Assembly (NCBI GenBank): GCA_017303455.1
Contig: JAFLBM010000004.1
Location: 173,899-237,898 of the forward strand
Direction: 5' to 3'
From: Chitinophagales bacterium
Lineage (GTDB): Bacteria; Bacteroidota; Bacteroidia; Chitinophagales; Chitinophagaceae
Length of the DNA stretch: 64,000 nucleotides
A program made the translations under genes and the position numbers. Shown one piece after another: positions 18,757 to 27,339 of the stretch (positions within the stretch are counted from its first letter, which is position 1; every line of letters begins with the position of its first letter). The notes below the pieces were generated by a model. That model was not told where the DNA came from. It did not search any database and saw only the letters and a list, made by a program, of their open reading frames with translations.

Positions 18757-18767
18757 CCCCTTTTTTT
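18743..18767 (+). terminator. Weak terminator at the end of radC
   Basis: AGGGG and CCCCT form a short stem around the stop codon and are followed by a run of T residues. The stem is only five base pairs, so termination may be partial. Confidence 0.45.
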
Positions 18768-18865
18768 AAATTTAGCAATGGGCTTAAGATATGTAAATTG
18801 AAGGCGATGAACTATATTTACGCTTATAAAAAACCAGACTCACTTATTCCCAAAACCAACTAACT

Positions 18866-20704
18866 ATGGATGTTCAACCTCAAAATCAAAACATAGATAA
18901 ACTCTTTTCAAACACTACATTTTACATTGATTTTTATCAAAGACAATACAAATGGAATGATGAACCGGTGAAACGTTTACTTGATGATATTTTTTACAAA
19001 TTTAATGAGGAGTACAAAAAATTTCGGGAGCTAAGCCTTCCTCTGGACCAGACTGCAAGTAAGTATAGCTGGTATTATTTGAATACTTATGTAACTAATA
19101 ATGTTGATGGCAAATTATACATTGTGGACGGTCAGCAAAGACTAACCACTCTTACACTTTTGCTTATTAAACTAAGGCACCTTGCAAAAGATTTAAACTC
19201 TAAATTAGAAGGATGGATAAGCAGTAAAATTGTTGGTTTATCTGGCTATAAAACTGATTTTTGGATGAATCATGAAGCACATAAATCAGCAATGCAATCA
19301 CTTTATGATGGAATAGCAGAGGAAAATATTGATATTTCAACAGGTTTGACTGCACAAAATATGGTAAGTAATTACGGACTGATTGCTTCAAGGCTTGATT
19401 ATGAATTAACGGACTTACACAGGCTTGAGAGTTTTGTTTTCTATTATATGCACCGATTGGTATTGATAAACCTCAATGTTGAACAAACTGATGTTCCAAT
19501 GGTTTTCGAGGTGATAAATGACAGAGGTGTAAAACTTAAACCTTACGAAATCATCAAAGGGAAATTATTAGGTCAGATTTCAAAAGAAGAGTTAGATGGA
19601 TTGGCTTTAAATGAACTTTGGGAACAACAAGTTGGTTCAATAAACTCATTTAAAGAGGACGAAATTGACCAGTTTTTTACTTATTATCTCAAAGCAAAGT
19701 TAGCAGATACTATTGGCGAGGGCAGAAAGTATGACAGAGATTATCACCGTGTTATTTTCTCTGAAAACAAACTTAAATTAGACCATAATCCCACACAGGT
19801 AAAACATTTTCTGCTCAACGATTTCAAGTATTACACCAACCTTTACGCAAAAATTTATGCGTATTATAAAGATGCCGATTCAAACACAGGTTTTGAAAGT
19901 GTCTATTATAATAGTTTGACAGAGATGGATAATCAATTTCTACTAATCCTTTCTGCCTGTTCAATTAATGACCCACAAGAGGATGATAAAATAAAAGCAG
20001 TAGCATATGAATTAGACAGGTTATTTTGCCTTTTACAAATACAAAGAAGCTACGGAAGCAATGCCTTAGCAGTAGCTATTTATAAAATCAGCATAGAAAT
20101 CAGAAATAAAGATGTATCTCAAATCAGAGGAGCTTTTGATAAAACTCTAATGGAATTATTAACAGAGGCAAGAGGTGTAGAAGCCACCGCACCTCTGTCA
20201 TATGGTTTTTTTAAAGAAACAGGTATTGAGTTAGATAAAAGATTTAAGAGGTATTTCTTTGCAAGAATTGAGAAATTTATTGCAGATAATACCAAAATGA
20301 ATGTAAAGCATTCGCTTTACGATTTAGTTCAAAATACAGGGTCGGTAAATGGCTTTCATATCGAACACATCCTTGCTGATAATCAAGAAAACTTAGATTT
20401 ATTTGGCGGTGATGAAGATAAGTTCAAAAGCGAAAGAAACCGACTTGGCGGTTTATTGTTGTTAAAAGGGAAAGATAATATTTCCAGCAATAATGAGACG
20501 TATAAAAAGAAATTAAAAACCTACGCCAATACCCTTTATTGGAACGAAACTCTCCGTGAAGATACTTACACAAAAAAGCTGGATTTCTCAAATATGATGA
20601 CCACTTATAAATTGAACTTTAAACCGGTTGCAGATTTCGGGCAATCAGAATTGGAAGAACGGCACAAATTATTATTTGATATGGCTTCTTTTATCTGGAA
20701 ATAG
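18866..20704 (+). CDS. GmrSD-like DUF262/DUF1524 defence protein
   Basis: A 612-aa fusion. The N-terminal DUF262 domain has the ParB-like motif VDGQQRLTTL (DGQQR at residues 88-92) and FEVINDRGVKLKPYEIIKG, which in GmrS hydrolyses nucleotide. The C-terminal DUF1524 domain has an HNH-type site: FHIEHILADN with His498 and His501, then NRLGGLLLL and SSNNETYKKK. Fused GmrSD proteins are type IV restriction enzymes that cut DNA carrying modified bases such as glucosylated hydroxymethylcytosine. It stands alone, without a partner methyltransferase, as expected for this class. Target modification here is unknown. Confidence 0.9.
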   Translation: MDVQPQNQNIDKLFSNTTFYIDFYQRQYKWNDEPVKRLLDDIFYKFNEEYKKFRELSLPLDQTASKYSWYYLNTYVTNNVDGKLYIVDGQQRLTTLTLLLIKLRHLAKDLNSKLEGWISSKIVGLSGYKTDFWMNHEAHKSAMQSLYDGIAEENIDISTGLTAQNMVSNYGLIASRLDYELTDLHRLESFVFYYMHRLVLINLNVEQTDVPMVFEVINDRGVKLKPYEIIKGKLLGQISKEELDGLALNELWEQQVGSINSFKEDEIDQFFTYYLKAKLADTIGEGRKYDRDYHRVIFSENKLKLDHNPTQVKHFLLNDFKYYTNLYAKIYAYYKDADSNTGFESVYYNSLTEMDNQFLLILSACSINDPQEDDKIKAVAYELDRLFCLLQIQRSYGSNALAVAIYKISIEIRNKDVSQIRGAFDKTLMELLTEARGVEATAPLSYGFFKETGIELDKRFKRYFFARIEKFIADNTKMNVKHSLYDLVQNTGSVNGFHIEHILADNQENLDLFGGDEDKFKSERNRLGGLLLLKGKDNISSNNETYKKKLKTYANTLYWNETLREDTYTKKLDFSNMMTTYKLNFKPVADFGQSELEERHKLLFDMASFIWK

Positions 20705-20789
20705 GTTTAACTAAACTTCAATTATTTTCTACTCAGCAATTCTGATTTTATCTGATGAGCATAGCCGGTATTTGCAATTTGAACACATT

Positions 20790-21176
20790 TTAATCTTTAT
20801 CAATTCCAAATTTCAAAGCCAGTAAAACGGATGTATTTACTCCTTTATTCATATCAGGTACATCATACCAGTTACCCTCATTAGTCTTGTATAATTTGTA
20901 AACTTCTCCTGTTGAATTTGTAATTGAATATTCGCCCAAAACTGCTACCGCAGCACCCAGAATATTTGTTATTTCCACCTGCTTTACTGTGTAATAAAAT
21001 CGCCTATTATCTGTCAAAACAATTTCCTTAATTTCTTCAGTTTGTACTTCAATTCCATGTAGTAAAAATAATCGTTCTATTGCAAACGAAAATTTATCTA
21101 TCGCCTGGCTAAATATTAGCCATGCAAACCTCAATACTGGTACAGATTTTACACCTGAGTTGTTATGCGTTTGCAA
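20790..21176 (-). CDS. Hypothetical protein, 128 aa
   Basis: A 128-aa reading frame on the minus strand between the GmrSD-like gene and the mobilization region. It has regular alternation of charged and hydrophobic residues (for example RFYYTVKQVEITNILG) compatible with a small folded alpha/beta protein, and no signal peptide or known motif. It ends 85 bp from the GmrSD-like stop and its start lies 150 bp from the mob gene, on the other side of the oriT-like repeats, so it could be divergently controlled with the mob genes. Function unknown. Confidence 0.55.
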   Translation of the reverse strand: MQTHNNSGVKSVPVLRFAWLIFSQAIDKFSFAIERLFLLHGIEVQTEEIKEIVLTDNRRFYYTVKQVEITNILGAAVAVLGEYSITNSTGEVYKLYKTNEGNWYDVPDMNKGVNTSVLLALKFGIDKD

Positions 21177-21228
21177 GTAGTAGTAAAATTCTCAACAAAT
21201 AAATTTTACAAGGGCTTAATGTGCCCGG

Positions 21229-21308
21229 TCTTGCACATGGCAAGATGTACAAACGTTATACGTTTGGGGCATCTTGCCCTTCACTCCGAAGTCGTTTCGG
21301 GGTAGTGA
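21229..21308. other. oriT-like cluster of nested inverted repeats
   Basis: Directly upstream of the mobilization genes. Seen: GGCAAGATG (21239-21247) with CATCTTGCC (21270-21278); inside it CAAACGT (21250-21256) with ACGTTTG (21260-21266); TCTTGC (21229-21234) with GCAAGA (21240-21245), which competes with the first pair; and a bulged stem TTCACT-CCGAA (21280-21290) with TTCGG-AGTGAA (21296-21308). Location and geometry fit an origin of transfer nicked by the adjacent relaxase; the nick site is not identifiable by eye. Confidence 0.6.
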
Positions 21309-21326
21309 AACAGAAAACTTAAAAAT

Positions 21327-21722
21327 ATGAAGAAGGTAGAAAGTGAAGTGAGGAGCAAAATGGTGGTTGTAAGGATGAATGAAACTGAAATAAATCAACT
21401 TACAAAGCTGAAAGGAAAAACTACCGAAAAAGATACCAGTGCTTACCTGAGGAAAGTAGCATTACAAAAGCCTGTTACTGTTAAGTACAGAAACGAAAGT
21501 GCCGATGATTTTTTGTTAGACATGCTGAACCTGAAAAAAGAACTCAATGCCATCGGCAACAATTTTAACCAGGCAGTACACAAATTGCACTTGCTTGATA
21601 AGATACCGGAGTTCAGGATTTGGGTACAGCAATATGATGGCTTGCAAAAGATGCTAATCAGCAAAGTGGAAGAAATAAAATTACGGATGAATCAACTGTA
21701 TGAGCAATGGTTGCAAAAATAA
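21327..21722 (+). CDS. MobC-like relaxosome accessory protein
   Basis: A 131-aa basic protein. The N-terminal 60 residues (KMVVVRMNETEINQLTKLKG, then SAYLRKVALQKP) have the ribbon-helix-helix pattern of MobC/MbeC accessory factors, and the C-terminal half is helical with the conserved ELNAIGNNFNQAVHKLH segment of this family. Such proteins bind oriT and help the relaxase open the DNA. It lies just downstream of the oriT-like repeats and overlaps the relaxase start by 16 bp, so both are made from the same message. Confidence 0.9.
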   Translation: MKKVESEVRSKMVVVRMNETEINQLTKLKGKTTEKDTSAYLRKVALQKPVTVKYRNESADDFLLDMLNLKKELNAIGNNFNQAVHKLHLLDKIPEFRIWVQQYDGLQKMLISKVEEIKLRMNQLYEQWLQK

Positions 21723-22978
21723 CCACACCGAAAAGTATTGAAGCAGCTTTGAACTATAATGAAAAGAAAGTTCAAAAGAGCAAAGCAGTTTGCTTACATG
21801 CCGCCAATTATCTCAAAGATGCAAAAGACATGAACTTTTATCAGAAACTGGCAGGTTTTGAAAGGCTGAATAGTTTGAATGAAAGAGCAACAACAAAAAC
21901 CCTGCATGTATCACTCAACTTTGACCCATCAGAAAAGCTGGCTGAAAGTAAGTTATTACAAATTGCATCTGCCTATATGGAAATGATTGGGTTTGGACAG
22001 CAGCCTTACCTCGTTTACAAACATGAAGATGCCGGGCATCCACACATTCACATTGTAAGCACTACTATTAAAGCAGATGGTAGCCGTATCAATACCCACA
22101 ACATCGGCAGAAACCAATCTGAAAAGGCAAGAAAGGAAATTGAGCAATTGTATGGCTTAGTAAAAGCAGAAAGGCAGCAGCAACTACCAAAGCCTGGCAT
22201 CAAACCGGTTGATGTTGAAAAAACCGTTTATGGAAAGTCGGAAACTAAACGCAGTATCTCAAATATTGTTGGAGCAGTTTACAGTCAGTACAAGTTTACT
22301 TCCTTACCTGAATTTAATGCGGCTTTAAAACAATTCAATGTAGTTGCGGACAGAGGTAAAGAAGAAGGCAGGATTTTTAAAAACCGTGGATTGGTTTATC
22401 GCATATTGGATTCAGCCGGAAATAAAGTAGGTGTACCTATCAAAGCAAGTTCTATCGGTTGCAAACCAATTTTAGCTAATCTTGAAAAGAAATTTACTGC
22501 TAATGAAACGGCAAAAGAATTTCTTAAATCATTTGTAAAAATCAAACTGGATGACTGCCTTTCACAATCGCCTTCTACAGTGAAAGAATTAACGGAGCAA
22601 TTGAAACAGAAAAATATTTACACTGTGCTTCGTCAAAATGCTGAAGGCAGGTTATACGGAATCACTTTTGTTGATAATCAAAACAAGGTTGTCTTTAATG
22701 GCAGTGATTTAGGTAAAGGTTACAGTGCTGCGGCCTTGCAAAGCAAGTTAGCTTCTGGAACTGAAAAATCACTTAGCAACGATGAAACGAAAGGTGGCCG
22801 TTCCAGTGGTTCTATTCAAAAAGAAATGTCCCAGCAAAAACAACATGCTAAAACAATGCCTCTCACAACAAAAACTGAAAGCCCATTAGATGTGTTGCTA
22901 TCTACCAAAGAGCAATACGATAACATACCCAACAGCCTGCTAAAAAAGAAACGAAAAAAGAAGAAACCAAATTTGTAA
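21707..22978 (+). CDS. Relaxase / mobilization nuclease (MOBP-type)
   Basis: A 423-aa relaxase. The N-terminal domain has the family features: KTLHVSLNFDPSEKL, then YKHEDAGHPHIHIVST with the metal-binding HxHxH-like triad (residues about 118-124), and a candidate catalytic Tyr near the N-terminus (ALNYNEKKV). It nicks one strand at oriT, stays covalently attached and is led to the secretion channel. The C-terminal 180 residues are Lys/Gln-rich and end in a very basic KKKRKKKK-type tail that may contact DNA or the coupling protein. It is 16 bp upstream of the coupling protein gene. Strong assignment. Confidence 0.93.
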   Translation: MVAKITTPKSIEAALNYNEKKVQKSKAVCLHAANYLKDAKDMNFYQKLAGFERLNSLNERATTKTLHVSLNFDPSEKLAESKLLQIASAYMEMIGFGQQPYLVYKHEDAGHPHIHIVSTTIKADGSRINTHNIGRNQSEKARKEIEQLYGLVKAERQQQLPKPGIKPVDVEKTVYGKSETKRSISNIVGAVYSQYKFTSLPEFNAALKQFNVVADRGKEEGRIFKNRGLVYRILDSAGNKVGVPIKASSIGCKPILANLEKKFTANETAKEFLKSFVKIKLDDCLSQSPSTVKELTEQLKQKNIYTVLRQNAEGRLYGITFVDNQNKVVFNGSDLGKGYSAAALQSKLASGTEKSLSNDETKGGRSSGSIQKEMSQQKQHAKTMPLTTKTESPLDVLLSTKEQYDNIPNSLLKKKRKKKKPNL

Positions 22979-22994
22979 AATGTAAACTGATGTT

Positions 22995-24956
22995 ATGTCA
23001 CACACAGGAGAAAATGAACAGGGGTTGCGGAAGATAGTTGACCTGACAAGATTTGCCAGCATCTTTATTTTGATGCTGCATTTTTATTATTACTGTTACG
23101 TTGCTTTTGAGCAGTGGGAAATTACAAGCACCATCACCGACAGGTTGATGAAAAATATTTCCAATACTGGTTTATTTCATAATCAGCTTACATCAAAACT
23201 TATGGCATTGGGGCTGCTGGTCATTTCATTATTTGGTGCACAGGGCAAAAAAGATGAAAAAATAAATTGGAGAAGTATTACTGCTTATTTGCTAATTGGC
23301 TTGCTGCTCTATTTTTCAAGCCAGCTTTATTTTAAACTACAGTACGATATACAAACAGTCGCCATAGTTTACATCACATCCACTGGCATTGGCTTTTTAC
23401 TTATACTTGCAGGTGGTAATTTACTCAGCCGTCTAATCCGTTACAATTTAGGTGACGATGTTTTCAATTCACTCAACGAAACCTTTCCGCAGGAAGAACG
23501 GTTAATCTCCAATGAATACTCCATAAATCTGCCTGCCCGGTATAACCTAAAAGGCAAGATTAGAAAAAGCTGGATAAATATCATCAACCCTTTTCGGGGC
23601 TTGTTGGTAATTGGCAGCCCCGGTGCCGGTAAGAGTTGGTTTGTTATTCAGCATGTCGTTAAACAGCATATTGAAAAAGGCTTTGCCATGTTTGTGTATG
23701 ATTTTAAGTATGATGATTTGAGCCGCATTGTTTACAACTGGCTGCAGCAAAATAAACACAACTATTCAGTAAAGCCATCTTTCTACGTTATCAATTTCGA
23801 TAACCTTTCTGTGTCTCACCGATGCAATCCGCTTGACCCAAACAGTATGAACGATATTACGGATGCCACCGAAAGTGCCAGAACAATTTTGTTGGGATTG
23901 AACAGGGAATGGATTAACAAGCAGGGAGATTTCTTTGTAGAATCACCCATCAATTTTGTTACTGCTGTTATCTGGTTCCTGCGAAAATATGCCGATGGAA
24001 AATATTGCACCCTGCCACATGTAATAGAACTGATGCAGGCAGAGTATGATGAACTTTTTCCGGTACTTAACACACAACCGGAAATTGAAGTGCTGGTAAA
24101 TCCATTCATCACTGCTTATCAAAATGATGCGATGGAACAATTAGAAGGTCAGGTAGCCTCTGCAAAAATTGGCATGGCAAGATTAGCAGCGCCGCAACTC
24201 TATTGGGTTTTATCAGGCAATGATTTTACATTAGACATTAACAATCCCAAGCATCCCAAAATAGTTTGTGTCGGTAACAATCCGGAGAAGCAACAAATCT
24301 ATGGGGCAGTTTTATCACTTTATGTTTCAAGATTAGTACGGCAGGTAAACAAAAAAGGAATGCAAAAATGCAGTTTGGTGTTTGATGAATTTCCTACCAT
24401 TTATTTCAACAATATTGACAGCCTGATTGCTACAGCGAGAAGCAACAAAGTTGCCACTACATTAGCCATGCAGGATTTTAGTCAGCTTAAAAAAGATTAT
24501 GGCCGTGAACAAGCGGATGTGATTGTAAACATTACAGGCAACATCATCAGCGGCCAGGTTATGGGAGAAACCAGTAAGCTGCTTAGTGAACGTTTCGGAA
24601 AAATAATGCAGGACAGGCAGAGTGTTTCTATTAACCGTACTGATACTTCTATCAGTCATAGTAAACAATTGGATGCTGCCATACCCTCCAGTAAAATTGC
24701 TGCCCTTTCTTCCGGTGAGTTTGTTGGTATGGTTGCCGACGACCCGTTAGAGAAAATAAAACTTAAAATGTTTCATTCGGAAATTATTAACGACCATGAA
24801 AAGCTGAATGCAGAAGTGAGCAACTACAGGGATATTCCTGCGGTATCAAATGTTACCCAACAGCAAGTGCTGGATAATTACTACCAGGTGAAGATGGATA
24901 TTAAGAGGCTGATTGGGGAGGAAGTGGGGAGGTTGAAGGCGGAGAAAGAAACTTGA
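22995..24956 (+). CDS. Type IV coupling protein (VirD4/TraG family)
   Basis: A 653-aa membrane ATPase. Four hydrophobic segments in the first 160 residues anchor it; the ATPase domain has Walker A GSPGAGKS near residue 213 and Walker B LVFDEFPTIYF near 460, followed by the typical ATARSNKVATTLAMQDFSQL segment (given here by its ends ATARSN and DFSQL). It links the relaxosome to a type IV secretion channel and pumps DNA. It is the MobC/TraG-like coupling protein usual in Bacteroidota elements, encoded right after the relaxase. No secretion channel genes other than an orphan traE are in this window. Confidence 0.93.
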   Translation: MSHTGENEQGLRKIVDLTRFASIFILMLHFYYYCYVAFEQWEITSTITDRLMKNISNTGLFHNQLTSKLMALGLLVISLFGAQGKKDEKINWRSITAYLLIGLLLYFSSQLYFKLQYDIQTVAIVYITSTGIGFLLILAGGNLLSRLIRYNLGDDVFNSLNETFPQEERLISNEYSINLPARYNLKGKIRKSWINIINPFRGLLVIGSPGAGKSWFVIQHVVKQHIEKGFAMFVYDFKYDDLSRIVYNWLQQNKHNYSVKPSFYVINFDNLSVSHRCNPLDPNSMNDITDATESARTILLGLNREWINKQGDFFVESPINFVTAVIWFLRKYADGKYCTLPHVIELMQAEYDELFPVLNTQPEIEVLVNPFITAYQNDAMEQLEGQVASAKIGMARLAAPQLYWVLSGNDFTLDINNPKHPKIVCVGNNPEKQQIYGAVLSLYVSRLVRQVNKKGMQKCSLVFDEFPTIYFNNIDSLIATARSNKVATTLAMQDFSQLKKDYGREQADVIVNITGNIISGQVMGETSKLLSERFGKIMQDRQSVSINRTDTSISHSKQLDAAIPSSKIAALSSGEFVGMVADDPLEKIKLKMFHSEIINDHEKLNAEVSNYRDIPAVSNVTQQQVLDNYYQVKMDIKRLIGEEVGRLKAEKET

Positions 24957-25024
24957 CTAATAGGGTAATACCTTTAATCCCATTGGATATTGGAGTTGCA
25001 ATATGTGATTTACCAATTGTAGTT

Positions 25025-25032
25025 TAAATTTG
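25025..25032 (+). promoter_or_regulatory. -7 box upstream of the Pif1-like helicase
   Basis: TAAATTTG matches the Bacteroidota -7 consensus TAnnTTTG and lies 60 bp before the helicase start. No clear TTG box is found 19-21 bp upstream, so the promoter is probably weak or activated. Confidence 0.45.
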
Positions 25033-25092
25033 CTAAATTGTATAATAGTAACTTCAAAAATGCCTGTTGGCTAATAATTGCTGTAAACCCCT

Positions 25093-26841
25093 ATGGATAT
25101 TATTAAACTTACTCTCAATTTTATTTCCACAACAGATAAGTCGCTTTTTCTTACTGGCAAAGCTGGTACCGGCAAAACAACATTTCTAAACGCACTTCGT
25201 CAAAATATCTATAAAAAATGTATAGTTGTTGCACCCACCGGCATTGCAGCTATCAATGCAAATGGAGTTACCATTCACTCGTTTTTTAACCTGCCACTTG
25301 GCCCTTTTCTGCCAGGAAAAAGCCAACTGGGAACCTCTATAGACAGTAATAAAAAGAAGCTAATTAAAGAACTTGAATTACTGATTATTGATGAAGTATC
25401 AATGTTGAGAGCAGATACATTAGATGCTATTGATTATATTTTAAGGACAACGAGAAAAAAGGAAGATGTGCCATTTGGCGATGTTCAGGTTCTGTTTGTG
25501 GGAGACCTTTGTCAACTTTCACCAATCATAGCAGATGAAGAATGGAGACAGATAAAACAATATTACAGGGGAATTAATTTCTTAAACGCCCTATCAATCA
25601 AAATAGCACCACCCGTATATCTCGAACTTACACAAGTTTATCGCCAGACAGACGATAATTTTATTCAATTACTTAATCAAGTCCGTACGGGTAATTGTTC
25701 CCAAAGAGAAGTTGATTTAATAAACACTTGTTACAAGCCCGATGTTGTAAATGAGAAAAGTCCCGTTATTCTTACAACTCATAATGCCAAAGTTGACTCA
25801 ATAAATGAAAATGGGCTTAGAATTTTAGCAACTCAGGAGGAATTTCTATGGGCGGAGGTTGATGGTGACTTTGATGAAGTATCTTTTCCTACTGAAAACT
25901 GTTTAAAATTAAAAATTGGGGCAAGAATAATGTTGTTGCGTAATGACAAAGGAAAAGATAAAAAATATTACAACGGAAAGACAGGCCTGGTAAAAGCTAT
26001 TGTGCCTGAAGAATTATCTATATTGCTTGATGATGGTGCCACAATACAAATTCAAAAAGAAGTTTGGTCAAAAATAAAATATGTATTTAACGAATCAACA
26101 AATTCTGTAAACCCTGAAGTCGTAGGTACGTTCAGGCAGTTCCCTGTTAGGTTAGCCTGGGCAATTACCATTCATAAGAGCCAGGGATTAACGTTTGAAA
26201 ATGCAGTTTTGGATTTAGAAGATGTTTTTGTTCCGGGACAGGCTTATGTTGCTTTAAGCCGATTAAAATCTTTACAGGGACTATCTTTAAGTTCTAAGGT
26301 TAATCTTCAAATTATGAATAACTCAGCTTTTGCTGCCGGTGCTTTGCCAGATTCATTATCGGAGGATAAACTGATTGAAATTCTTTCAAATGAACAGGCA
26401 TTATTTGCAGAACGAAAACTATGTGATTATTTTAGCTGGGTAGAGTTATCTGCATTTTTTTCTCAAAATGGTAGTTTGCTAAATAACTATGCTGAAATTG
26501 CGGACACACTCGGGAGAATTAGCCACTGTACTACCACATCGCTTAAATTTACAGAAGAAATAAGCAGCATCTGCAAACTTAACCAAGAGGGTAAATACCA
26601 ACTACTCGAAGCAAGAATTTCAGCAGCATCCTCCTATTATCTGGAAGAAATTGACAATAGGATTATGCCAGTAGTAAGAGCAGAGTATTCTAAAACAAAA
26701 GGCAGTATTAATTTTAAGTTGTTATTCAGGTTTAATGCTGAATTAAAGAAGCTGCTTGAGCAAAAGCTAAGTGATTTTCTTGCTGCTGAAAAATTTGCCA
26801 GAGATTTTCTTTCCAATATTATTGGCAACCATGAGGCATAG
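25093..26841 (+). CDS. Pif1-like SF1B DNA helicase
   Basis: A 582-aa helicase. Seen: Walker A GKAGTGKTT (residues 22-30), PTGIAA motif Ia, Walker B LIIDEVSML near 100, GDLCQLSP, VYRQ, and the C-terminal motifs TIHKSQGLTFENA and YVALSRLKSLQGL. This is the Pif1/RecD2 5'-3' helicase set. The last 150 residues form a helical C-terminal extension of the kind seen in Bacteroidota Pif1-like proteins. It lies directly upstream of the Argonaute operon in the same direction, but has its own possible promoter and a 150-bp gap with the XRE promoter after it, so functional linkage is only suggested. No nuclease domain is fused to it. Confidence 0.93.
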   Translation: MDIIKLTLNFISTTDKSLFLTGKAGTGKTTFLNALRQNIYKKCIVVAPTGIAAINANGVTIHSFFNLPLGPFLPGKSQLGTSIDSNKKKLIKELELLIIDEVSMLRADTLDAIDYILRTTRKKEDVPFGDVQVLFVGDLCQLSPIIADEEWRQIKQYYRGINFLNALSIKIAPPVYLELTQVYRQTDDNFIQLLNQVRTGNCSQREVDLINTCYKPDVVNEKSPVILTTHNAKVDSINENGLRILATQEEFLWAEVDGDFDEVSFPTENCLKLKIGARIMLLRNDKGKDKKYYNGKTGLVKAIVPEELSILLDDGATIQIQKEVWSKIKYVFNESTNSVNPEVVGTFRQFPVRLAWAITIHKSQGLTFENAVLDLEDVFVPGQAYVALSRLKSLQGLSLSSKVNLQIMNNSAFAAGALPDSLSEDKLIEILSNEQALFAERKLCDYFSWVELSAFFSQNGSLLNNYAEIADTLGRISHCTTTSLKFTEEISSICKLNQEGKYQLLEARISAASSYYLEEIDNRIMPVVRAEYSKTKGSINFKLLFRFNAELKKLLEQKLSDFLAAEKFARDFLSNIIGNHEA

Positions 26842-26924
26842 CTTTCCTAAAATAATTACAATCAGTTAATTATCAATTATTTAAGTCGAACAGAGTAGGA
26901 AAATCAGTAAGCGCTTAAAAATAA

Positions 26925-26943
26925 TGCTTGCAATATCAAGCAA
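26925..26943 (+). promoter_or_regulatory. Operator-like repeat 1 of the Argonaute operon
   Basis: TGCTTGCAATATCAAGCAA, a near-palindrome (GCTTG...CAAGC) overlapping the -33 TTG of the operon promoter. A second copy lies 32 bp downstream. Likely binding site of the XRE regulator encoded next. Confidence 0.7.
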
Positions 26944-26958
26944 CAATCTGTATATTTG
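26928..26958 (+). promoter_or_regulatory. Promoter of the XRE-Cas4-Argonaute operon
   Basis: TTG at 26928-26930, 20 bp, then TATATTTG at 26951-26958: both boxes of the Bacteroidota primary sigma factor at the right spacing. Transcription should begin near 26964, giving a leader of about 30 nt before the ATG at 26995. This supports 26995 over an upstream TTG at 26956 as the true start of the regulator gene. Confidence 0.75.
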
Positions 26959-26975
26959 CTTGCAATATTTAGCAA
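26957..26975 (+). promoter_or_regulatory. Operator-like repeat 2 of the Argonaute operon
   Basis: TGCTTGCAATATTTAGCAA, identical to repeat 1 in 17 of 19 positions. It covers the end of the -7 box and the expected start site. The centre-to-centre distance of 32 bp is three helical turns, so two dimers would sit on the same DNA face. Confidence 0.7.
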
Positions 26976-26994
26976 ACCGATAAATTTAAATTGT

Positions 26995-27339
26995 ATGCAA
27001 AATTATGGCGACTACTTCAGGGCTTTGAGGGAAGCAAAAAATATGACCCTGAGAGAAGTAGAGAAACAGGCCGATGTTTCGAATGCTTATTTAAGTCAAC
27101 TCGAATCAGGAAAAGTAAAACAGCCTTCTCCGTTAACGCTTCACAAGCTTTCTGAAATATATGGTGTAAGCTATGATTTGCTTATGGAGAAAGTAGGCTA
27201 TCCAGTTACCGAACGTAAAGAAAAGGTGAAAAGTGAATCCGGTAAAATATCTATCGCTTACAGGGTGGGTGATATTTCAGATGATGAAGAGTTGGAATTA
27301 CTTAATTATTTAAAGTTTATCAGAAATCGGAAAAAATGA
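26995..27339 (+). CDS. XRE-family HTH regulator of the Argonaute operon
   Basis: A 114-aa protein with an N-terminal Cro/C1-type helix-turn-helix: YFRALREAKNMTLREVEKQ, then VSNAYLSQLESGKVK and LTLHKLSEIYGV. The C-terminal 45 residues are a short acidic tail with a helical end (ELELLNYLKFIRNRKK), as in small repressors paired with ImmA-type proteases. I start at the ATG at 26995, after the promoter. The gene is preceded by two operator-like repeats over its own promoter, which suggests autorepression. It overlaps the Cas4-like gene by four bases (ATGA), so regulator and nuclease are translationally coupled. Confidence 0.93.
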   Translation: MQNYGDYFRALREAKNMTLREVEKQADVSNAYLSQLESGKVKQPSPLTLHKLSEIYGVSYDLLMEKVGYPVTERKEKVKSESGKISIAYRVGDISDDEELELLNYLKFIRNRKK

